Part shown: positions 1-8,805 of the stretch, one piece after another
Layout: each line of letters begins with the position of its first letter
Position numbering within the stretch: position 1 is the stretch's first letter
Source: Chrysochromulina tobinii
Taxonomy: Eukaryota; Haptophyta; Prymnesiales; Chrysochromulinaceae
Reading direction: 5' to 3'
Length of the DNA stretch: 27,917 nucleotides
Assembly (NCBI GenBank): GCA_001275005.1
Contig: JWZX01002068.1
Location: forward strand, 1 to 27,917
Notes under the pieces: model-generated
The model's input: the letters and a program-made list of their open reading frames with translations, nothing else
Database searches by the model: none
Told to the model about the DNA's origin: nothing
Made by a program: the position numbers and the translations under genes

Positions 1-86
1 CTAACCCTAACCCTAACCCTAACCCTAACCCTAACCCTAACCCTAACCCTAACCCTAACCCTAACCCTAACCCTAACCCTAACCCT
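1..86. repeat. Telomere repeat array (CCCTAA)n
   Basis: About fourteen uninterrupted copies of CCCTAA open the window and stop abruptly at base 86. The C-rich strand reads 5'-3' away from the end, so the complementary TTAGGG strand runs toward the terminus. This is the correct polarity for a left chromosome end rather than an interstitial array. TTAGGG repeats occur in animals, fungi and many algae including haptophytes; most land plants use TTTAGGG. Confidence 0.97.
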
Positions 87-173
87 GATTGAGGGATCTG
101 AAGACGGGATGCTCTACTTGCCATGGAAACCTGCCGGGCAGCAGTGGCTGCACGCGGCTAGCGCGCGGCACAG

Positions 174-817
174 ATGGATCCCGACGTGCGTGCGGCGCGC
201 AAGTTGCTGCACGACGACTTTAAGAAGCGCTGGCTTGAGGAGATGCCGTCGCAGCAGCGCATGGAGCTCGACATCTCCACACTCCTCGACCCACGCTTCA
301 AGGACTACAACTTCTGGCCTGCGCAACACCAACCTCGACGAGGAGAAGGAGTCCGCGCTCGGCTCGCTGAAGGCAGTGTGGCTAGCTAACTGGAAGCCGG
401 TTGCTCCGACGCCTACGCCTACAACCACAGGTGTGACGACTCCCTCTCCCTCGTTCACCACAAAGGCACTGAGCACGGAGGCTGCGAAGGGAGCGTCGAG
501 CTCCTTTTTTGACTTCCCCTTGGCACCTATATGGACGTCGAGGAGGCCGCCGAGGAGCTTGATAAGTACCTCGCGCTGCCGGTCGAGAAGAACACTGACC
601 TGGATGTGCTGGCCTGGTGGAAAGCCAAGGATTGTCAAAAGGACGGCCTGCCAGTTCTTGCCAAGATGGCACGCCAGTTCCTTGGCCGCCCGGCCTCGTC
701 TCTGCGGGCGTTGAGCGTATGTTCTCGAAGGCGGGCAAGCTCCATGGCGAAGACAAACAGCGCCAAGAAGATGGGACCCTCGAGCACTGCCTCTTTGCCT
801 CCGCCAACACCGAGTAG
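174..817 (+). pseudogene. Degenerate hAT-family transposase (C-terminal part with dimerisation domain)
   Basis: The fragments encode the C-terminal end of a hAT DNA transposase, but in three reading frames. Frame 3 (174 on) gives the hallmark LLDPRFKDYNF. Frame 1 (about 325-510) continues with an acidic and Thr/Pro-rich spacer. Frame 3 returns at 531 with the hAT C-terminal dimerisation motif (ELDKYLALP, DVLAWWKAKD, PVLAKMARQFLGRPASS). Frame 2 finishes it (GVERMFSKAGKLHG) to a stop at 817. At least three indels are needed to read it through, so it cannot make a full transposase. No N-terminal BED finger or catalytic RNase H part is visible between it and the telomere, so the 5' part is missing. 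It lies 88 bp from the telomere repeats, a typical graveyard position for transposons. Confidence 0.85.
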
Positions 818-1400
818 GGATGAGAGAGCACGCATGAGTGGAGCAAGAGATGAAGAGAGGCAGCGCGGCAATGCGACCCGTGGGGTGACCGGGGTGAGTG
901 GGGTTTCGAGCCGGATATCTCCGAGTATGTTCGGATAGTGGCCCGATCCAATCCGGACAGAACTAGATAGATGATAGTGTCCAAGTGCTGTCTGGTAGGG
1001 TAAGATACTGCCCCAAAGGTCACTGATCAACAGATATCCGGATATCTATCTATATCCGGATACATACCTTACCGTGCACCTCTCGCATGGTACACAGCCA
1101 CTCGCTCCAAGCGGTCCCAACCCTCACCCTCACAATGTCCATTGTCATGTCTCATGACCTATCCGCTGCGCGCTGGATTGTGCAGCAGAGCAATCTCCAT
1201 CATCCCCTCTGCGCGGGCTGCCGCTCCCATGTTTCTGAGCTCTCTCTCCCGCTCCCTGCACATCATCCCTCTTTCTCGCGCCCGATTCCAACACCAGTCG
1301 AGCCCACATCCGTCGCGAACTCGCGATGGGGCTAAATAGGGGCTAAAGACGCGCCCCCGCCTCGTTGCCGAGTTGTTTGAACATGCTGAGGAGAAGCTTT
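818..1400. other. Intergenic stretch between hAT remnant and first gene
   Basis: No convincing gene is visible on either strand. The stretch holds a perfect 14-bp palindrome GATATCCGGATATC at 1033-1046, further ATCCGGA-type motifs near 949 and 1054, and a doubled GGGGCTAAA at 1327-1345. The rest is pyrimidine-rich low-complexity sequence. It is downstream of both the hAT remnant and the minus-strand gene ending at 1401. Confidence 0.6.
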
Positions 1401-3113
1401 TTACACATTTTGCACACCCTCTGGCTTCGGCGAAAACATCCCCAAGAACGAAGACACGAGCGGCGTGTTCTGGAGCTCGAATCCTTCTTCGACTGCGAGT
1501 ACGAGCTTTGGGGCCTCCGGGGCCTTGGTTGCGCCTGTGGGTTTGGGCTCCGGGGCCGCCATCTCATCGGCACTCTCAGCTTTGGCTCTCCGAGCTGCGG
1601 CCCCCTTCATGTCCCCCTTGTTGTCCTGTTGAGCCACCTGGACATCTGGTACCTGGAGGCCGTCATGTTGGGCCTCCCGACCATTCGGGACTTGCAGGCC
1701 ACTGTTATTGCGGCCCTTCTCGTTAAGATGGCGACGACGGCGCATGAAGACCAGGGCGAGGACAAGAGCAATGATGACGCCGACGATGACGCCGATGACG
1801 ACGCCCATGGAGCCGCTCGTCTCGACTGCCAAGGCACCGGTCAGCAGCGGCGGAGGAGGCGGCGCGACGTTGGCAATTGTTGGTGGCGTCACGACCGTGA
1901 GCACGGCAATCGAGACGCTGGTGACACTCGCGAACATGGCGGTGGCGCTGCTCGTGTTGCTCGTCGCGGTGGCCATCGTCGACCGCACCGAGGCCGCCGT
2001 CGCCGTGGGCGTCAGGATCCACACGCCCACGATGACGCTGCCCGGCGATATGGTCAGCTCCACCGCCGATGGGTCGACGCCTGCCTGGGCCGCGGTCGCG
2101 CTCTTCATCTGGGATTGCACGCTCAGGGTGAACGAGGAGACGTCGCCGGCGAGCCGAAGGGTGAACCCGACGACGCTCATCGCCGGGGGCAAGGGTGAGG
2201 GGGAGGGCGGCTGGGGAGAGGGCGAGGGCGGCGGCGGTGAGGGCGGCGGCGAGGGCGAGGGCGGCGGCGGCGAGGGCGGCGGGGGCAAGGGCGAGGGCGG
2301 CGAGGGCGAGGGCGGCGAGGGCGAGGGCGGAGGAGGAGGAGGAGGAGGAGGAGGAGGAAAACACGCTTCTGCGAAGGTGGTCGCGACTATGAGGTTGCGG
2401 ATCGAGAGGGTCCAGGGTGGTGTCGAGTTCGTCTGCTGGAATGCGACTGCGCTGATCGTGGTACTAGCCGCGACCGGGTTAGTCGTCCTGATAGGCGCGG
2501 AGGCCTCCGAGGTGGCGTCGACCCAGAGCGAGCACCTGTCGTCCGTGGTGTTGTAGCCGTAGACCAGGCGGTATGTGGTGCCATACGCCATCTCTGCGGT
2601 GATGCCTCCGGCGTTGACGTTCCCCAACTTCAGCCGGTAGCCTGTGCTCGTGTCGACCACGACGCGAACGAGACATATCCTTTGATTCACATTGAAGGCG
2701 TAGAAGTGCGTGAAGGCGTTACCTATGCCAAAGATAGGAAGGGAAGACGGGGTGGCATGGTTGATGTCCATACCGGCGTACACTGAGCCCGTAGACACCA
2801 CCGCTGTGAGGTTGCTGTAGACGTCCTCTGCAAGAGTGCTGCTCACATTGAATGCGCCTTGACTGACAGTGACAGGGCCCGAGCCTTGATTGGGATCTAG
2901 ACCATTCGTCTGGAATGCCCACACGCCGCCCACGTCTGGCGTCGACCCCACGAGGTTGCCGTCAGTCGAGAAGTCGTCCCTCATGAGGATGGTAGCCGAT
3001 TCAGCGGCGAGCTGGGCGCTGACGAGGGAAATCCAGAGCATCATCGTGGCCTTGCGCGCGGCGCGAGCTGCAAGAACCGGGGCAGGCCTGTTTCGTTCGC
3101 GAACTTCCCTCAT
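1401..3113 (-). CDS. Type I membrane surface protein: LamG/lectin-like domain, Ser/Pro-rich linker, membrane-proximal domain, TM anchor
   Basis: A single-exon ORF of 570 aa starting at ATG 3113; Met24/25 is an alternative start that would put a short hydrophobic signal peptide (MMLWISLVSA) at the N-terminus. Domains in order: residues about 46-250 form a concanavalin A/LamG-like fold (RDDFSTDGNLVGSTPDVGG is typical of its first strand) with N-glycosylation sites; 253-310 a pure P/S linker; about 315-412 a domain with the pattern GDVSSFT...GSVIVGV that recurs in the gene at 18862; 436-457 a transmembrane helix followed by RRRR; then a 110-residue cytoplasmic tail rich in Ala, Pro and Lys. Inferred role is a cell-surface or cell-covering adhesion/recognition protein; ligand unknown. 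The domain class is inferred by eye from the DxGG-type lectin pattern, so the lectin function is tentative. Confidence 0.8.
   Translation of the reverse strand: MREVRERNRPAPVLAARAARKATMMLWISLVSAQLAAESATILMRDDFSTDGNLVGSTPDVGGVWAFQTNGLDPNQGSGPVTVSQGAFNVSSTLAEDVYSNLTAVVSTGSVYAGMDINHATPSSLPIFGIGNAFTHFYAFNVNQRICLVRVVVDTSTGYRLKLGNVNAGGITAEMAYGTTYRLVYGYNTTDDRCSLWVDATSEASAPIRTTNPVAASTTISAVAFQQTNSTPPWTLSIRNLIVATTFAEACFPPPPPPPPPPPSPSPPSPSPPSPLPPPPSPPPPSPSPPPSPPPPSPSPQPPSPSPLPPAMSVVGFTLRLAGDVSSFTLSVQSQMKSATAAQAGVDPSAVELTISPGSVIVGVWILTPTATAASVRSTMATATSNTSSATAMFASVTSVSIAVLTVVTPPTIANVAPPPPPLLTGALAVETSGSMGVVIGVIVGVIIALVLALVFMRRRRHLNEKGRNNSGLQVPNGREAQHDGLQVPDVQVAQQDNKGDMKGAAARRAKAESADEMAAPEPKPTGATKAPEAPKLVLAVEEGFELQNTPLVSSFLGMFSPKPEGVQNV
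2187..2360 (-). repeat. Coding low-complexity repeat for (S)Pn linker
   Basis: On the minus strand this is an imperfect array of TCGCCGCCC-type triplets encoding PPPSPSPP units in the surface protein at 1401-3113, with a run of (CCT)n encoding eleven prolines at its 5' end. It is prone to length variation. Confidence 0.8.
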
Positions 3114-3320
3114 GAATTTGAATCGACGGGACGCTCAAGGACGCTGATTCGACCCTCATACCGAGGCGTGGCGCTGTTCAACAGCCAAAGCTAAACGCAA
3201 TCAGGGGTCCAGGCGCTCAAGTATACACTCGAGGCTCGGCGCCCTCGCGTCGGCCCGTGCAGTTTGTAACGTTTACAAGTTTACATTTCAGACCTAAGGG
3301 CACATCTCCGCCGCAGCGGC
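3114..3320. other. Short intergenic region between tandem minus-strand genes
   Basis: This would hold the promoter/5' UTR of the surface protein gene and the 3' UTR of the TTL gene. It contains GTAACGTTTACAAGTTTACA at 3267-3286. A related GTTTACAAGT occurs at 14779-14788 in the other intergenic region downstream of a minus-strand start. No gene seen. Confidence 0.4.
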
Positions 3321-5552
3321 CTATACCACACTACGCCGCACCTTGTTCCGATGAGCCTCCGCAAAACGCATGGCTGCAAGCCGCCGCACGTGCGCCGCCG
3401 CCGCAGTCGCCACCGCCTCACTTCGGACCGTATTCATAGCCGCGAGCTTCGGCGCGATCGACGGCGGCGGGAGCGGCGGCTCAGGATTGATGGCGGCCGG
3501 ATGGAGTACATCTGACGGCAGCTCTGGCTCTGGCACTACCGCCGCCGCCTCGCGCTCGCTTTCGGATCGGCTGAGCGCGAGCACGCCGTTGATGGTACGC
3601 AATCCAAAGAGAGGTTCGTTAATGGTTCGCAGTCCAAAGAGAGGTTCGTTAATGGTTCGCAATCCAAAGAGAGGTTGCGTTGGCCCCGCGGCTCCAGCCG
3701 GGGCGGGGGAGGACAAGTCGTCATGGTCGTCGTCCGCAATGCCCATGAGCACCTCCGCCTCCGTCGCCCCTATCGCCGCCGTCGCCGCCGGCGCCTCGGC
3801 CGGCGCCTCGGTCGCCGCCGGCACCACCGTCGGCACCACCACCCGACCTATGAGCAATTGAAATCCTGATCCAACAAAGTCTGCACAGTGCACCCCATCC
3901 AGCGCAGGGCGCGGCTGTGGCGGCGTGCACGGGCCCGCCGCCACCGCTGCGGGCCCGTCCGCAGCAAGCTCCACGTAATCGTCGACCAAACGTGCGACCA
4001 GTTTGCCGTGCCACTCGTTTTGGGCCGCGAGAAGTGGGTTGGCGTTGACCTCGATCAGGTACGGCACGCCACTCGCTGTGAGCATGAAGTCGTACCCAAA
4101 GAGGTGGCACACGCGCCGGCCGCGCCCTTGCTCCCGCAGACCGCCGACGAGCTCCTTGCGGGCGGCCAGCACCGCATCCGCGACGATGGCGTAGATGCGC
4201 GGTAGCACGTCGGCACGAAAGTCAATGTGAGGATGCACGTGCCGCCCAATCTCATCGAACGAGATCGCATTGCCCTCCTCGAACCGGCCGCACTTGTCAC
4301 TCTGGGCTTGCATGCAATAGTTCGTCAGGTGCACCAGGCGCACGTGTGCCGCCGCCGCCTCGGTCGCCTCTCGATCCATCGCCGTGGCCGCAGCGGCCGC
4401 CGCAGCGGCCGCCGTAGCGGGCGTCGCAGCGGGCGCCGTAGCGGGCGCCGTAGCGGGCGCCGTAGCGGGCGTCGAAGGCTTCGGCAACGAGAAAACCTCG
4501 GATGAGGTGCGGGCGTACCCCTCACGGTAAGCCCACACGCGCAGCCCGGCGAGCGAGCCCGGGTCCGACTCGACCACCACCCACACGCGCAGGTCAAACT
4601 TGCGCCCCTGGTAGAGCAGGGGGGCCTCGAGGTACTTTTGGGCGATGAAGCCCTGCGTCGACGGTCGCGCCGTCTCGAGCGCCCTCTCAAGCTCCGAAAT
4701 GTCGGAAGCGATGGCGATGCCTTCGCCGCCGCTGCCGTTCGTCGGCTTGAGCAGCCACAGGTTCGTCAAATTCGTCGCGCGCTGCTCGGCAGGTACGCGC
4801 GGGTCGGCGCCGCGGCCCACGAGGCTGTGCGCCGCGCGTACGGCACGCCACGCGTGGCAGTTGGCCGGCTCGACCTTGAGCAGCTTGAGGTTGGGCACGT
4901 AGAAGGAGAGGGGCACGAAGGCCCATGGGGAGAGCCCCTGCTCGCGGTAGTAGGCCACCAAGGACGCGAGCGATCCGTCCTTGGTGGTGAGGCTCGCGTG
5001 GCTTGGCCAGCGATTGACCGTCTGAGGCCGCCCATGACTGTCCACCGCCGGGTAGTCGGCAGAATAGAGGGAGGCGCTCGGTGGCGCGAATCCCTCCGCC
5101 TGCCGACCAGCACCAAAGTGGGGCCCACATAGCAGATCCCGAAAAACGAAGCTGACACCGCCCTCGGTGAGAGCCTTCGACAGCAGCAGGTTCTCCTGCT
5201 GCTTCGTCAACGGCTCGACGGCGGCAGCGCTGCTGCTCGCGAGCAAGGCTCCCCGGACAGGCAGCACGTTGGTGGCAACCGCCCACGATGTCAACTCCGG
5301 CCCACACCACTCTGGCCTGCGCTCAAAGGCATCGCGCAGGAAGGACGTGCCATTTCCTCGAAACACGACATAGCGGCGCTTGGATGCGCCGGACGTCTGT
5401 ATCGGCGGCAGCGGCAGCGTGAGTTTGCTTGCTGCAGCCTTGAGCTTCTTGAGCTTGTCACTCGCCTTGATAGGCGCCGGCGCAGACGGTTGTGCTGGCC
5501 GTATGGCTTCCAGGCCCGGCCGTCGAGCGTCCATGGCGAGGAGAGCATTCAT
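3321..5552 (-). CDS. Tubulin-tyrosine ligase family protein (TTL/TTLL)
   Basis: ATP-grasp enzyme predicted to ligate an amino acid (Tyr, Glu or Gly) to tubulin in flagella or cytoplasmic microtubules. Single exon, 743 aa from ATG 5552; the frame is open further upstream but without an ATG. Visible motifs: YVVFRGNG near 61-68, the nucleotide-binding WLLKPTNGSGGEG near 266-278, QKYLEAPLLYQGRKFDLRVW at 305-324, HLTNY at 408-412, FGYDFML at 485-491 and EVNANP at 501-506 with the catalytic Glu and Asn, so the active site looks intact. Two insertions are unusual: a TAPA/poly-Ala stretch (about residues 360-392) inside the ATP-grasp core before HLTNY, and three exact copies of a 10-residue unit (PLFGLRTINE) in the long C-terminal extension. 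The substrate amino acid cannot be told from sequence alone. Confidence 0.92.
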   Translation of the reverse strand: MNALLAMDARRPGLEAIRPAQPSAPAPIKASDKLKKLKAAASKLTLPLPPIQTSGASKRRYVVFRGNGTSFLRDAFERRPEWCGPELTSWAVATNVLPVRGALLASSSAAAVEPLTKQQENLLLSKALTEGGVSFVFRDLLCGPHFGAGRQAEGFAPPSASLYSADYPAVDSHGRPQTVNRWPSHASLTTKDGSLASLVAYYREQGLSPWAFVPLSFYVPNLKLLKVEPANCHAWRAVRAAHSLVGRGADPRVPAEQRATNLTNLWLLKPTNGSGGEGIAIASDISELERALETARPSTQGFIAQKYLEAPLLYQGRKFDLRVWVVVESDPGSLAGLRVWAYREGYARTSSEVFSLPKPSTPATAPATAPATAPAATPATAAAAAAAAATAMDREATEAAAAHVRLVHLTNYCMQAQSDKCGRFEEGNAISFDEIGRHVHPHIDFRADVLPRIYAIVADAVLAARKELVGGLREQGRGRRVCHLFGYDFMLTASGVPYLIEVNANPLLAAQNEWHGKLVARLVDDYVELAADGPAAVAAGPCTPPQPRPALDGVHCADFVGSGFQLLIGRVVVPTVVPAATEAPAEAPAATAAIGATEAEVLMGIADDDHDDLSSPAPAGAAGPTQPLFGLRTINEPLFGLRTINEPLFGLRTINGVLALSRSESEREAAAVVPEPELPSDVLHPAAINPEPPLPPPSIAPKLAAMNTVRSEAVATAAAAHVRRLAAMRFAEAHRNKVRRSVV
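3588..3677 (-). repeat. 30-bp coding minisatellite, three copies, in TTL gene
   Basis: Three adjacent 30-bp units (3588-3617, 3618-3647, 3648-3677) differ at only a few bases and encode three copies of PLFGLRTINE/G in the C-terminal tail of the TTL protein. The near identity points to recent expansion. Confidence 0.9.
4380..4475 (-). repeat. 12-bp coding minisatellite and poly-Ala tract in TTL gene
   Basis: Repeats of GCGGGCGCCGTA (plus strand) and GCCGCAGCG-type triplets encode (TAPA)n followed by poly-Ala inside the ATP-grasp domain, between the VWAYREGYAR segment and HLTNY. It probably forms a disordered surface loop. Confidence 0.8.
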
Positions 5553-5804
5553 AAACGAGAAACGCGTCGTTCTGAGCGTTTCTTGAGGGACCCGGTGTTT
5601 CGTTCTCAGAGTCAGAGCCCCCCCCAAAACAAAACAAAAGAGCGTTTCCTATGTACAGAAGGCCGCAAACTTTCAGACGGAATATGCGAAGCGACGAGCG
5701 AAGTCTCAGGTACAAGTATTCATAGAGTCACGGTCCCTCTCGCACGCTCGGGCCTACGAATAGCCGGAGGGGGAATGGGAAGGCGAGCCAAGCGCCCGTT
5801 TCCT
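5553..5804. other. Intergenic region between TTL and cyclic-nucleotide-binding genes
   Basis: Promoter/5' UTR side of the TTL gene and 3' flank of the neighbouring minus-strand gene. It contains a C8 run at 5618-5625 and an AAAAC/AAAAG-rich stretch at 5626-5640. No gene is supported. Confidence 0.4.
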
Positions 5805-7658
5805 TTACGACTTGATGTCGATGACCTTGCCGGATTCAGTGATGATCTGTTTCGTCTTGGGCTTGGGTACGTCGCTCAAGTTGCCAAAGTTGGACTTTTC
5901 TGTCCCGTTGATCTGGTTGACCTTCTTGTACATGCTCGAGTACGCGAGGTTCATGCGGAAGAATTCGGGGATGATCTCCTGCAGCTTCGCCGCGTGCTTG
6001 CAATGGATCGAGAGCAGCGTGCTCTCCGCAACTGTGAATGCCGTCGCGACGCGCGGTCGGCCGTCCGCGAAGAGCGCCGCCTCCCCGAACCAAGGATTCT
6101 TCGAGTGCTCGTCGCATTGGGAGACCATTACGTTACGCTCGGCCCAACTCTCCGCGCCAGCCTCCGCGCCAGCCTCCGCGCCAGCCTCCGCGCCAGCCTC
6201 CGCGCCAGCCTCCGCGCCAGCCTCCGCGCCAGACTCCGCGCTGGCCTGCGCGCTGGCCTGTGGCGGCGGCGGCGGCGGCACGCTGGGAACGCTGTGAGTC
6301 TCCCTCCCGGCCTCGCCACCCTTGAGCTTGAAGATGCCGACGGCGCCCGAGACGAGCACGTACATCTTGTCCGACGCGTCGCCCTCGTTGAAGACGACGC
6401 GGGAGGCGGGTATGTGCTCGAGCTCCGAGATTCGTCCAAGGGCCTCCAGCTTGAAGTACGGCAGACGATCGAACCACGTGACCGTATGGAGGAGCTTGGC
6501 GTAGTAGATCCTCTTGAGCGAGTCGAGGTCGACGGGCAAGTCCAGCATGTCCTTGGCCGTCATGCGCAGGCACCACGAGTCGTCGAGCGCCGTCACCGTC
6601 GCCTCCCGACGTACGTGTACCGAGGTCGCGAGGGCGGACTCGCCGAAGCAGGCTCCCGGCTGGAGTGCCACGTCGATGTGCTTGCTTTCGGACTTGCAGC
6701 AGACAGCGCCCTCGATCAGCATGTAGAAGGCCGAGCCGTACGTGCTCTCGCGCAAGATCTGCGCCCCCTTTTTGAAGAGGACGATCTCGCTCCGTCCGAG
6801 AAGCTTTCGCAGCTCGGAGTTTGAAAGGCGGCGGAACCATGTGACCGCGTTGAGCATCTGGATCACCTTCGTGGCGTTAGTGCGCCCTGCGAGGTTGAGG
6901 CCCTCTTGGTTGTCTCCGGCCTGCGGCGACTGCAGCAGCTTCTCCACCTGGCCGCTGAGCATGAGGAACGACGCCCGGCGCGTCTTTGCGAGCGACTTCT
7001 TCAAATTCTCCTTCATCGACTCCCATTTTTGGGGTGCGGCGAGCGTAGAGGGCGAGGCATTGATTCCCACGCCGGGCAGGTCATGGTTGCCCGCGCCCAC
7101 CTGCTCGATCAGCAGATCCTCGGGCGTGCGCCGGACCCGCTTCCGCTCCTGCTCTTCGGCCTGCTTCTGCGCAGTCCCCATTGCGCCCGAGACAGCGGCT
7201 GCGGGATCCTCCTCCGGCGATGGCATGGCCTCAGCCTCGGCCTCCGCCGGCGACGTCTGCTTCTTGCCGAGCGTGCCGGGCGGCAAGATGGGCGGGCGGC
7301 TCGTCGGATCCGAGGGCTTCCGTATGCGCACGCGCGACGAGCCCGTGAACTTCTCGCCGTCGGTGAACATCAAGCCAGGGCTCAGCGCGACGACGCTGTT
7401 CCCGACGAGCGGAGCATATCGAGAGATCTGTGGCAGCGTCTTGAGCTTCGGGCGTAAGTCGAGCGGGGGCGAGAGGGCCGAACCGAATCGGTTCGACCGG
7501 GCGCCGACGGCGCTGCCTCCCTTGATCAGCACCGGCAGCGGAGCGAAGACGGCGGAGACCACATTGGACTTAACGTGGCCCACCTCGGAAAACGGTGCGA
7601 TCATCGTCATGTCACGGTCGTCGCGGGCTGAAAAATAGCGCGTCGCTGTCTGTGGCAT
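5805..7658 (-). CDS. Tandem cyclic-nucleotide-binding-domain protein, PKA regulatory-subunit-like
   Basis: 617 aa from ATG 7658. Two cNMP-binding domains are visible. Domain A (about 273-375) has the phosphate-binding cassette FGESALATS followed by RREATV. Domain B (about 394-560) has FGEAALFADGRPRVAT. Both keep the Gly-Glu pair and the Arg that bind the cyclic phosphate. A basic site KTRRASF (about residues 225-231) lies roughly 110 residues before cassette A, and the A-B cassette spacing is about 120 residues once a low-complexity insert is removed. Both distances match the known layout of PKA regulatory subunits (inhibitor RRxS/A, CNB-A, CNB-B). The N-terminal 200 residues show no recognisable dimerisation domain. 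Domain B is interrupted by a PPPPPP stretch and (AEAG)n repeats. It may hold a kinase subunit in check until cAMP or cGMP binds; a generic CNB protein is the alternative. Confidence 0.85.
   Translation of the reverse strand: MPQTATRYFSARDDRDMTMIAPFSEVGHVKSNVVSAVFAPLPVLIKGGSAVGARSNRFGSALSPPLDLRPKLKTLPQISRYAPLVGNSVVALSPGLMFTDGEKFTGSSRVRIRKPSDPTSRPPILPPGTLGKKQTSPAEAEAEAMPSPEEDPAAAVSGAMGTAQKQAEEQERKRVRRTPEDLLIEQVGAGNHDLPGVGINASPSTLAAPQKWESMKENLKKSLAKTRRASFLMLSGQVEKLLQSPQAGDNQEGLNLAGRTNATKVIQMLNAVTWFRRLSNSELRKLLGRSEIVLFKKGAQILRESTYGSAFYMLIEGAVCCKSESKHIDVALQPGACFGESALATSVHVRREATVTALDDSWCLRMTAKDMLDLPVDLDSLKRIYYAKLLHTVTWFDRLPYFKLEALGRISELEHIPASRVVFNEGDASDKMYVLVSGAVGIFKLKGGEAGRETHSVPSVPPPPPPQASAQASAESGAEAGAEAGAEAGAEAGAEAGAEAGAESWAERNVMVSQCDEHSKNPWFGEAALFADGRPRVATAFTVAESTLLSIHCKHAAKLQEIIPEFFRMNLAYSSMYKKVNQINGTEKSNFGNLSDVPKPKTKQIITESGKVIDIKS
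6149..6254 (-). repeat. 12-bp coding minisatellite (AEAG)n inside second cNMP-binding domain
   Basis: Seven near-identical units of CCTCCGCGCCAG plus degenerate flanking units (plus strand) encode (AEAG)n in the loop of the second cyclic-nucleotide-binding domain. The reading frame is unaffected by unit gain or loss because the unit is 12 bp. Confidence 0.9.
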
Positions 7659-8805
7659 GGTACCGACGCAGAGCGCGAATCGTCGGTCAGGGGATCGCAA
7701 TACCCTAATCCGAGCGTTCCTCGCTCGACATGATCGTTCAGATTTCCAAGGGGCTGCCAGCCCCTTGAGATTTCCGCGTCCGATCCGAAACTAATGCCCT
7801 ATTTAAAATAGGCCTTCTGCGGAATTCTAACTTGTGTTTAGTTAATATGAGGAATACTAGCGAATGAATATATCTATCAAGTCACAATCCAGTTGCCCTG
7901 CCCAACAACTCGTTGATCGACTCTGCGCGCGCTTCCTGGGCTTTTTGTGCCCCGGCCCCCGCATCTTCGCTCGTCGAACGAGCTGAGTCCTTGGTGTCGC
8001 GTCAACGGTACTGCTGCCTCAGCCTCTGCTGGGCGGGATCCTTGTGATCGGCAATCAGGTGGGGGGTTGGCGTTTGGGGGGAAGGTGGAGGTGAGTCGGC
8101 GTGTCCTCAACCGTCGATCGTACACGTGTGCCGTCGGTGTTGTGCCCGCCGGCCCCGCCGCCTCCGGCTCCGCTAAGTAAGTAAGTAAGTAAACAACGCC
8201 AACTGGCAGCGTACACGTGGCGAGGGGGTCTCCCCCAGGCATACGAAGCGTGTACGGTGTTACCGGCTCCGCTGAGGCCTGCGGCCCTGTGCCCGTGGCG
8301 CGTGTCTGCGCGCTTTAATAAGTATTTCGGCGTTTGGCAATCTCGAACGCGGCGCGCTTGCGCTCGCCACACGACGATATCGATTTTCACTCGTTTCAGA
8401 CAGTCACAGTCGAGTGCGAGCTTTTCTAGCGCAAACTTGACGAAACGACACGACACATGTGACGCTTTCAATTAAAGTTAGCGGAGTCGATGTCCCCACG
8501 TGAGTCTTCGCGCGCCCCTGGCGCCATGCGTGCGTGATGCTCCGCCGCCCGCCCATTCCGTTCAGACTCAAGAGCGTGCCCGCATTTGCCCCAACCCGCG
8601 GCGACATGCCACATGCGCTCTGCAAGAACTGCGCACGCACGAGCGCAGCTCTGTCCCTGATCTCTCCTCTCTCCCCCCGGCATGCGACCGTGCCGCTGTT
8701 CATCGGGCCGCACGCGCCGATGCAATCGCGGCCTCTCTCATACCGGCCGGAGCTCCCCCCGAGCTCCCCCCCGAGAGAGGCCGCTCCCCCTGCAATTGCG
8801 GCCTC
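7659..8805. other. 1.1-kb intergenic region without supported gene
   Basis: Small ORFs on both strands here lack recognisable motifs or plausible composition. The stretch has an AT-rich segment at 7795-7870 upstream of the cyclic-nucleotide-binding gene (possible promoter), a GTAA tetranucleotide repeat at about 8174-8192, and an imperfect 68-bp duplication at about 8718-8825 containing GTATGAGAG and GGCCGC on the minus strand. The duplication starts right at the 3' end of the PX gene, so the last part may be its 3' UTR or an unrecognised further intron. Confidence 0.5.
8174..8192. repeat. (GTAA)n microsatellite
   Basis: Four to five copies of TAAG/GTAA in tandem in a non-coding stretch. Confidence 0.8.

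Noticed and set aside
109-1023. Long overlapping ORFs on both strands around the hAT remnant
   Set aside because: They have Arg/Ser/Pro-rich translations with no domain and overlap the recognisable hAT fragments; they are GC-driven shadow frames.
1365-2556. Plus-strand ORFs opposite the surface protein gene, including a Gly/Glu-rich one
   Set aside because: They are antisense readings of the Pro/Ser repeat and other parts of the minus-strand gene, which has a coherent signal-domain-TM architecture.
5490-6824. A 444-aa plus-strand ORF antisense to the cyclic-nucleotide-binding gene
   Set aside because: Composition is Arg/Leu/His-rich and contains antisense repeats; the opposite strand has clear cNMP-binding motifs.
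7481-7510. GGTTCGACC as a tRNA B-box
   Set aside because: It lies inside the coding region of the cyclic-nucleotide-binding gene and no A-box or cloverleaf could be formed around it. No tRNA was found in the window.
8174-8192. GTAA array as a possible CRISPR-like or regulatory array
   Set aside because: Simple tetranucleotide microsatellite; too short and without spacers.
7877-8725. Small ORFs in the 1.1-kb gap, both strands
   Set aside because: No recognisable domain, signal peptide or protein-like composition, and no repeated or conserved pattern.
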